From an uncultured Fastidiosipila sp. (GTDB taxonomy: Bacteria; Bacillota; Clostridia; Saccharofermentanales; Fastidiosipilaceae), in NCBI GenBank assembly GCA_938014865.1, contig CALLQJ010000045.1, forward strand, positions 1 to 18,264: a stretch of DNA of 18,264 nucleotides, in the 5' to 3' direction. A model generated the notes under the pieces. The model did no database searches and had not been told where the DNA came from. It was given only the letters and a program-made list of their open reading frames with translations. Positions 12,876 through 18,264 of the stretch are shown here, piece after piece. The translations under genes were made by a program, and so were the position numbers. Numbering within the stretch: the first letter of the stretch is position 1; each line of letters opens with the position of its first letter.

Positions 12876-14411
12876 GTGGATGACGGCTGGTTACGTAGTT
12901 TTCTGGCTTTAACAACAGTAAGTGAGCTTCCTGATAAGGGAGGCAGTATATGGGTAGACATTCTTGTCATACTCCTGCTTTTATTTATAAACGGCTTTTT
13001 TGCCGCGGCAGAGATGGCGATTGTCTCCGCGAATGATAACCGGATCAGGAAAGACGCTGAGGACGGGAATCGTTCGGCACAGCATTTAATGCGTTTTATC
13101 GAGAATCCGGGAAATTTTCTGGCGACCATACAGGTCGGCGTGACTTTTGCCGGTTTCTTGTCATCATCCTTTGCCGGCAAGACCTTTGCCACCCGGCTGG
13201 CTTATTTATTTCAGCCGGCGGGCCCTTCAGATTTTGTTATTAATCTCAGTTTAATCCTGGTTACCCTGATTACCTCTTATCTTTCGATTGTTTTGGGGGA
13301 ATTGGTGCCCAAGCAGATTGCCTTGGCGGATCCGGAGCGCTTTGCCTTAGGGATTGTCGGAATCGTGCGCTTTTTCGACATTGTCTTTAAGCCGTTTACC
13401 TGGCTGATCAATACCAGTTCGGCCTTGGTGCTGAAGCTGCTGCGCATAAATCCGGAGGATTATAAAAATGTGGCGTCGGAAGAAGAGATCCGCATGCTCC
13501 TCGATCAGGGGAAGAAGAGCGGCAGCATTCATTCCGAAGAAAGCGAAATGATTGTCAACGTCTTTGAGTTCAATGACAAGGAAGTTTCGGAAATCATGAC
13601 GCACCGGACCTCGGTTATTGCCTTGAATGTGAACGCTTCACTGGCGGAGACCGTGGACGTCGCCGTACACGAGAAATACAGCCGCATACCGGTCTATGAA
13701 GGGGATATTGATGATATTGTCGGCATTCTGCATATCAAAGATCTCCTGTATTATCTGGCCAAAGACAGCAAGCAGCACGAAACCTTCGATCTGCGTGTTC
13801 TGCTCCGGGAGCCTTACTGGGTGCCGGAAAGCAAAAATATCGACCAGCTCTTCCGGGAGATGCAAAGAGAACATGTTTCGCTTTCCGTTGTTATTGACGA
13901 ATACGGCGGCACGGCGGGCATCGTAACGATCGAAGACCTCCTCGAAGAAATCGTCGGCAATATTCAGGACGAATACGATGAAGAAGACTACGACATTCAG
14001 CAGACGACAGAAAATAATTATGTCATGAGCGGGCTTTTGTCGCCGGAAGACATCAACCGCGTACTGCCGGATGCTTTTTTCCCGGAAGACGAGAAGGCAG
14101 ACTATGACACCATTGCCGGCCTGATCATTACGCTGTTAGGACGCATCCCTGAAAATGACGAACATCCCGAGATCAATTACCGCAATATGACCTTTACGGT
14201 GCTCCGTATGGATGATAAACGTATTGACCGGGTACAGCTCACCATCAATAAATCGCTTAAAGACTATGAAGAAGAAGTCAGAGAGCAGGAGGAACGCGAT
14301 GAGCGCGAGCGTCGTGACCGGGAGGCCCGCGAGCGGGAAGAAGGCGCCGAAAATGAGGAAAATGAGGAAGAATTTACAAAAGAATCATCAAGATCGGCTT
14401 CAGACGATTAA
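12876..14411 (+). CDS. CorC/HlyC-family CBS-domain membrane protein (hemolysin-related, putative divalent-cation transporter)
   Basis: The family (DUF21-CBS-CorC_HlyC) is linked to Mg2+ or other divalent-cation export; hemolysin is a historical label. The 511-residue product has a DUF21 membrane domain (about 27-200; FINGFFAAAEMAIVSA, GVTFAGFLSSSFAGK, LSIVLGELVPKQIAL), a CBS pair (about 240-363; SRIPVYEGDIDDIVGILHIK, VVIDEYGGTAGIVTIEDLLE), a CorC_HlyC domain (about 381-458), and a 53-residue Arg/Glu-rich tail. The start is uncertain. The frame runs upstream to a TTG at 12822. GTG at 12876 has GGAGGA nine bases upstream and is used here. The best ribosome-binding site, AAGGGAGG (12936-12943), faces an ATG at 12950 that is one base out of frame. 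Family N-termini begin near VDILVILLLL (codon at 12954). Confidence 0.9.
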   Translation: MDDGWLRSFLALTTVSELPDKGGSIWVDILVILLLLFINGFFAAAEMAIVSANDNRIRKDAEDGNRSAQHLMRFIENPGNFLATIQVGVTFAGFLSSSFAGKTFATRLAYLFQPAGPSDFVINLSLILVTLITSYLSIVLGELVPKQIALADPERFALGIVGIVRFFDIVFKPFTWLINTSSALVLKLLRINPEDYKNVASEEEIRMLLDQGKKSGSIHSEESEMIVNVFEFNDKEVSEIMTHRTSVIALNVNASLAETVDVAVHEKYSRIPVYEGDIDDIVGILHIKDLLYYLAKDSKQHETFDLRVLLREPYWVPESKNIDQLFREMQREHVSLSVVIDEYGGTAGIVTIEDLLEEIVGNIQDEYDEEDYDIQQTTENNYVMSGLLSPEDINRVLPDAFFPEDEKADYDTIAGLIITLLGRIPENDEHPEINYRNMTFTVLRMDDKRIDRVQLTINKSLKDYEEEVREQEERDERERRDREAREREEGAENEENEEEFTKESSRSASDD

Positions 14412-14456
14412 AATTATCCCTTATGTGTGATAGCATTGTGCATGTGCCAAAATGAG

Positions 14457-14502
14457 AAAAGGCCGAAGCAAGGGCTGAAAGGTCCTTGCGGCGGCAATTT
14501 TC
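14457..14502. terminator. Probable terminator after the CBS membrane-protein gene
   Basis: GCAAGG (14468-14473) pairs with CCTTGC (14484-14489), and an outer GCCG (14462-14465) pairs with CGGC (14492-14495) across small internal loops. GAAAA precedes and TTTTC (14498-14502) follows the stem. The U tract is short and offset by AA, so strength is uncertain. The remainder of 14412-14576 shows no gene. Confidence 0.5.
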
Positions 14503-14576
14503 ATAAGAGGGAAGAACACGGAATTTAAGAGCGATGACTACTGTCCGATCATTATTATTTAACAGGAAAGACAGCC

Positions 14577-16127
14577 ATGAGCAAGAAGGAAAAACAAGAA
14601 TTATCTAAAAAAGAACAGTACCGTGCCGAACGCGAGGCCAGAATCGAGGCCCTGCGCAATGAAGACGGCAGCAAGAAACCGATCAAGGTCAAGGATAAGA
14701 AGAAACGCAAGCGCGGCATCTGGATTGCCGTTGCGGTGCTGCTTGCCTTAGTCCTGGTATTTTATATTACCTGGCTTCTCGGTGTGCCGCAGCGCTATTT
14801 AAATGCGGCCGAGGTCGGAGATGCGGATATTAAGGTGACAGAATATAATTATTCTTATTTTTCCACCTATAATACCTATAATCAGTATTTCGGCGGGGGC
14901 GGGCTTTTGAATCTGCGTGAAGATTCAAGTGAAATCACCGGGCAGGAGATGAGCTGGGGCGATTTCTTCCGCGAGTCGACCGAGAAGAGTCTGCAGGAAG
15001 TGAATATTGTCTGTCAGAAGGCGCTGGAAGCCGGCTATACCTTAGATGAAGAAGAGCAGGCAAGCATTGATAATTTCTTTGCGCAGCGCAAAGCTCAGAT
15101 CGGCACGCCTCTGGATTTTGAGGTCTACCTGGAAGCCGCTTACGGGAAGGGCATGAAAGAAGATGTCCTGCGCAAGATTCTGGAAAAACAGACGCTGGCG
15201 GCTAAATATTCCCGGGAAGCGCCGGATAAATATGAAATCACGGCGGAGGATATTTCCAGAGAATATGAAGAAAATAAAGATGATTACGATTTATACAGCT
15301 ATCTGAATTATGTTCTGCGCACCCCGACGAAAGATGAAGACGGCAATGATCTGAGTGCGGAAGAAATTAATGAGAAGAAAAAAGACTACGAGAAGATTGC
15401 CGATAAAATCAAAGAAGAAGCGGACAGTCCCGAAGCCTTGGCCGCTTTGCTCGTTGAAGAAGGCGTCGAGGAGGAGGGCTTTGATTTAGCTTCTTATACC
15501 TATAAAAACAGACCGGGCAGCATCATCAATGAAGGCGAAGGGAAAGACTGGCTGACGGATGAGGCACGCAAAGAAGGGGATATTACCTCTCTGGCTTCCG
15601 GGAATAATTTTAAAATTCTGTATTTCCTCTCCCGGGATGAAGACAGCCGCAAAACGGCGGATGCCTATGTTGCGGTTTTCCCCAAACGGGATGATGCGGG
15701 CAAAGATCTCACGGAAGATCAGATCTCGGCCATTCAGCAGGAAGCGGAAAAACTTGGCGAGGAGCTGAAGTCTTCAGAGGATTATGCGGACTATGCCGCA
15801 AAGGCGCCGGAAGAAAATGTGCCGAAGGCATCGATGGTGCAGCGCTACGAAGGCGTAGTGAGCAATCAGCTGAATACCTTTGAAGAAGAGGTATTAAGCT
15901 ACATTCTCTCGCCGGATGTGCGCACGCAAAAGAGCAAAGTCATTGAAACGGACTATGCGGTCTACCTGGTCTTTGTAGAAAAAACTTATGACCAGAGCAG
16001 CAAGGACAGAATTATAGAAGACAAGATGCAGGCGGATTCTTACAGCAAGGATCTTGACAGCTGGCTTGCATCCGATGACTATGCTTTTGAAGAAAAGCGC
16101 CCCGGCTTCTGGATGACGGGAAAATAA
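14577..16127 (+). CDS. Membrane-anchored SurA/PrsA-like foldase
   Basis: The 516-residue protein has a highly basic cytoplasmic N-terminus (about 1-46), one transmembrane helix (about 47-70, GIWIAVAVLLALVLVFYITW), and a long acidic extracytoplasmic part: a type II membrane topology rather than the usual PrsA lipoprotein. The segment after the helix, with VTEYNYSYFSTYNTYNQYFGG (a Tyr-rich stretch, about 87-107), resembles the SurA N-terminal-like chaperone region in clostridial peptidyl-prolyl isomerase-annotated proteins. I do not recognise a clear parvulin active-site signature, so a chaperone without isomerase activity is possible. The ATG at 14577 follows AGGAAAG. A strong terminator follows at 16166-16199, so it is separate from rpoB. 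Confidence 0.72.
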   Translation: MSKKEKQELSKKEQYRAEREARIEALRNEDGSKKPIKVKDKKKRKRGIWIAVAVLLALVLVFYITWLLGVPQRYLNAAEVGDADIKVTEYNYSYFSTYNTYNQYFGGGGLLNLREDSSEITGQEMSWGDFFRESTEKSLQEVNIVCQKALEAGYTLDEEEQASIDNFFAQRKAQIGTPLDFEVYLEAAYGKGMKEDVLRKILEKQTLAAKYSREAPDKYEITAEDISREYEENKDDYDLYSYLNYVLRTPTKDEDGNDLSAEEINEKKKDYEKIADKIKEEADSPEALAALLVEEGVEEEGFDLASYTYKNRPGSIINEGEGKDWLTDEARKEGDITSLASGNNFKILYFLSRDEDSRKTADAYVAVFPKRDDAGKDLTEDQISAIQQEAEKLGEELKSSEDYADYAAKAPEENVPKASMVQRYEGVVSNQLNTFEEEVLSYILSPDVRTQKSKVIETDYAVYLVFVEKTYDQSSKDRIIEDKMQADSYSKDLDSWLASDDYAFEEKRPGFWMTGK

Positions 16128-16165
16128 TAAAAACGGGAATTTAATAAAAGCAGCTTGTAAAATGC

Positions 16166-16199
16166 AATGGCGGTCTTTTTGAAAGATCGCCATTTTTTT
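16166..16199 (+). terminator. Strong intrinsic terminator
   Basis: AATGGCGGTCTTT (16166-16178) pairs with AAAGATCGCCATT (16182-16194) over 13 bp with one G-U pair and a TTG loop. A T run extends to 16199. It ends the foldase transcript and isolates rpoB from upstream transcription. Confidence 0.95.
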
Positions 16200-16281
16200 A
16201 ACACCTGATGAACCTTTTGTTGTGAAAATGGAGAAAATAATTCGTCAGAAGGCTGAAAATCTACAAAAAATAGAAAAGGAC

Positions 16282-16329
16282 TTGACAAATCGCTTTTTTG
16301 TTGACCCGCTTTTTTTCTGATGATATGAT
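16282..16329 (+). promoter_or_regulatory. Strong rpoB promoter with duplicated -35-like element
   Basis: TTGACC (16301-16306) and TATGAT (16324-16329) are separated by exactly 17 bp, and TGA just before the hexamer makes an extended -10. A second TTGACA lies 19 bp upstream (16282-16287); the stretches after each (ending CGCTTTTTT and CGCTTTTTTT) look like an imperfect tandem duplication. The predicted transcription start is about 16336. Confidence 0.88.
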
Positions 16330-16335
16330 CGGTTA

Positions 16336-16433
16336 ACTGACAGCCCTATTAAACAGGGCTGTTTGCGTGTCGTAAGAAGTGCCGTTCGGCACAAAACGGT
16401 CCCAACCGTATTCTGTAAGAGGTGATACATACT
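16336..16433 (+). promoter_or_regulatory. Structured rpoB 5' leader (three consecutive hairpins)
   Basis: The leader of about 98 nt has three stem-loops. ACAGCCCT (16340-16347) pairs with AGGGCTGT (16355-16362). GTGCC (16379-16383) pairs with GGCAC (16388-16392) around GTTC. ACGGT (16396-16400) pairs with ACCGT (16405-16409) around CCCA. The ribosome-binding site AGAGGTGAT follows. The first hairpin is not followed by a real U tract, so it is unlikely to be a terminator. It may stabilise the mRNA or mediate autoregulation; that is inference. Confidence 0.55.
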
Positions 16434-18264
16434 ATGCTGCATCCTGAACGTTTCGGGCGCACAGAGAGGCTGTCTTATTCCAAACTGGATGAAGTCATCG
16501 AAATGCCGAATCTCGTTGACATCCAAAGAAAGTCCTATGAATGGTTCATGACGGAGGGAATCCGGGAAGTGATTGATACCATTTCCCCGATTGTCGATGA
16601 ACCCGGCAATATAGAACTGACATTTTTAGAGACGGTTTTCGAAAAGGATAATCCGAATTACACGATTCCCGAGTGCCGGGATCGTGATGCGAATTATGCT
16701 GCCCCGCTGCGGGTAAAAGTGCGTCTTAATAATAAGAAGACAAATGTCCAAAAAGAACAGATGATTTTTATCGGCGATTTCCCGATTATGACGGAAACCG
16801 GTACCTTCATTATTAACGGTGCCGAGCGCGTCATCATCAGTCAGCTCGTGCGCTCGCCCGGTGCTTACTATACACCGGTCAAGAACAACAAGAGCGGAAA
16901 AGAACTCTACGGAATGCAGATTATTCCGAACCGCGGGGCGTGGATTGAGTACGAAACGGATCAAAATGATGTCATTTCCATCCGTATCGACCGTACACGT
17001 AAATTCCCCATGACGGTTTTCCTGCGTTCTTTGGGTTACGGCACAGACGAAGAAATCATTGAAACTTTCGGCGAAGACGAACGCATCATGGCCACTTTGG
17101 CCAAAGACAACAGCAAGAGCAGGGATGAGGGTCTGCAGGAACTTTACCGCAAGCTGCGTCCGGGTGAACCGGTCTCGGCCGAAGGGGCAGAATCCTTGCT
17201 GAACAATATGTTCTTTGACCCGCGCCGCTATGACCTGGCCAAGGTCGGTGTCTTTACCATTAACCGCAAATTTGCGATTGCGTCCCGTATTGCGGGCCAT
17301 AAAGCAGCGGAGATGATCGTTTCCGAAGACGGCGAGATTTTAGCCGAGGAAGGCGAAATCATTTCCCGCGACACCGCCTGGGAAATTCAGAATGCCGGCA
17401 TCAATGAAGTCGCGGTCATTCCGATGGTCGAAGTCGGCGACATGCTGACTGAAGGCGAAGGCGTCTTCCGGGTCATCGGCAACAGCCGTGTGGATGTAAA
17501 ACCTTATCTTTCCCACTATTTCCCGTCCTCCGTTCTGGACAAGGTTGATCCGGAAGAAAACGGTGTACACGAAATGGTGCGTCTGAATGAAATCCGCAGC
17601 ATTGCGATAAAAGCATCGGCGGCTCCCGAAGACGAACAAGCCGATCTTCTCAACGAGCTTCTTAACGAACGCAAAGACGACCTTTGCCCGAAGCATCTGG
17701 CGGTCGAAGATATTATCGCATCCATCAGTTACTTATTAGGGCTTTATCACCATATCGGCCATCTTGACGATATTGACCACCTCGGCAACCGCCGTGTGCG
17801 CTGCGTCGGTGAGCTTTTGCAAAATCAGATGCGGGTCGGTTTCACCCGTATGGAGCGTGTGATTAAAGAGAGAATGCGTTCCATGGCGGATCCCGAGACC
17901 ATCACGCCGCAGCAGCTGATCAATACCCGTCCCGCCAGTGCGGCGATCAAGGAATTTTTCGGCTCCTCGCAGCTCTCGCAGTTTATGGACCAGCACAACC
18001 CGCTGGCGGAACTGACGCATAAGCGCCGTCTTTCGGCCTTAGGCCCCGGCGGTCTGAGCCGTGAACGCGCCAACTTTGAAGTGCGTGACGTACATACCTC
18101 TCATTACGGCCGTATGTGCCCGATCGAGACCCCTGAAGGTCCTAATATCGGCCTGATCAACTCCTTGGCAACCTATGCCAAGATCAATGAGTACGGCTTT
18201 ATTGAGACCCCTTACCGGATTTACGACAAAGAAAAACAAATCGTGACCAAAGAGGTCCGTTACA
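16434..18264 (+). CDS. rpoB: RNA polymerase beta subunit RpoB (5' part, runs off the window)
   Basis: RpoB forms half of the RNA polymerase active centre and carries the rifampicin pocket. The window holds 610 codons from ATG 16434 (MLHPERFGRTERLSYSKLDE) and remains open at the edge, about half of a usual RpoB. Recognisable blocks are IGDFPIMTETGTFIINGAER and SQLVRSPGAYY, the KVDPEENGVHEMVRLNEIR region, and the rifampicin cluster starting FFGSSQLSQFMDQHNPL (508-524), then THKRRLSALGPGGLSRERA and RMCPIETPEGPNIGLINSLA. Residues equivalent to E. coli D516, H526 and S531 are present as D519, H529 and S534, so no classical resistance change is seen. It has its own promoter; rplJ and rplL are not upstream as they usually are. 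Confidence 0.98.
   Translation, partial: MLHPERFGRTERLSYSKLDEVIEMPNLVDIQRKSYEWFMTEGIREVIDTISPIVDEPGNIELTFLETVFEKDNPNYTIPECRDRDANYAAPLRVKVRLNNKKTNVQKEQMIFIGDFPIMTETGTFIINGAERVIISQLVRSPGAYYTPVKNNKSGKELYGMQIIPNRGAWIEYETDQNDVISIRIDRTRKFPMTVFLRSLGYGTDEEIIETFGEDERIMATLAKDNSKSRDEGLQELYRKLRPGEPVSAEGAESLLNNMFFDPRRYDLAKVGVFTINRKFAIASRIAGHKAAEMIVSEDGEILAEEGEIISRDTAWEIQNAGINEVAVIPMVEVGDMLTEGEGVFRVIGNSRVDVKPYLSHYFPSSVLDKVDPEENGVHEMVRLNEIRSIAIKASAAPEDEQADLLNELLNERKDDLCPKHLAVEDIIASISYLLGLYHHIGHLDDIDHLGNRRVRCVGELLQNQMRVGFTRMERVIKERMRSMADPETITPQQLINTRPASAAIKEFFGSSQLSQFMDQHNPLAELTHKRRLSALGPGGLSRERANFEVRDVHTSHYGRMCPIETPEGPNIGLINSLATYAKINEYGFIETPYRIYDKEKQIVTKEVRY

Noticed and set aside
12950..13036. Small 28-codon gene starting at ATG 12950
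   Set aside because: The start has an excellent ribosome-binding site, but the peptide lies inside the CBS protein coding region in another frame and resembles nothing. It is more likely evidence about the real start of that gene.
17950..18060. Rifampicin resistance substitution in rpoB
   Set aside because: The classical positions (D519, H529, S534 here) are wild type. H521 and N in ERANFEV differ from E. coli but fit natural variation.

Overview
The window is a replication-origin neighbourhood of a Bacillota (Firmicutes) chromosome, most likely from an anaerobic or fermentative Clostridia-type bacterium. The evidence is the dnaA-oriC-dnaN-recF-remB-gyrB order, a Rex redox repressor, purine-rich Shine-Dalgarno sequences, TTGACA/TATAAT-type promoters and U-tract hairpin terminators. 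The species cannot be named from the sequence. No tRNA, rRNA, CRISPR array, insertion sequence or prophage gene was seen.

Layout. Positions 1-216 hold the 3' end of an upstream gene. A dGTPase (437-1981, minus) is divergent from a two-gene rex/DUF3783 operon (2143-3394). A perfect-palindrome terminator separates that operon from a convergent zinc-dependent phospholipase C family gene (3493-4206, minus). A compact dnaA control region (4510-4608) holds a terminator-like hairpin, a DnaA box and an extended -10. After it come dnaA (4609-5976), a DnaA-box-rich oriC with an AT-rich unwinding region (5977-6266), dnaN, recF, remB and gyrB. A parS site overlaps the gyrB stop codon, followed by a ParB gene with no ParA beside it. 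Converging on parB, 3 bp away, is an unfamiliar protein with an N-terminal helix-turn-helix, a long coiled coil and a basic C-terminal tail. Beyond a 480-bp non-coding region with an operator-like repeat array and a structured leader lie a CorC/HlyC-type CBS membrane protein, a membrane-anchored SurA/PrsA-like foldase, and the first 610 codons of rpoB under its own strong promoter.

Functional picture. Most of the window is core machinery: initiation (DnaA, oriC), elongation (clamp), repair (RecF), topology (GyrB), origin segregation (ParB/parS) and transcription (RpoB). Gene order departs from the Bacillus-type pattern: the S4-domain gene (yaaA/rlbA) is missing between dnaN and recF, gyrA does not follow gyrB, parA is not next to parB, and rpoB is detached from rplKAJL.

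I did not find a clearly new multi-gene system. The best leads are the oriC-proximal HTH/coiled-coil protein beside the orphan ParB/parS; the operator-like array and structured leader between that gene and the CBS membrane protein; the apparent one-base offset between the best ribosome-binding site/ATG and the CBS protein frame; and the 55-60 residue acidic N-terminal extension on GyrB.
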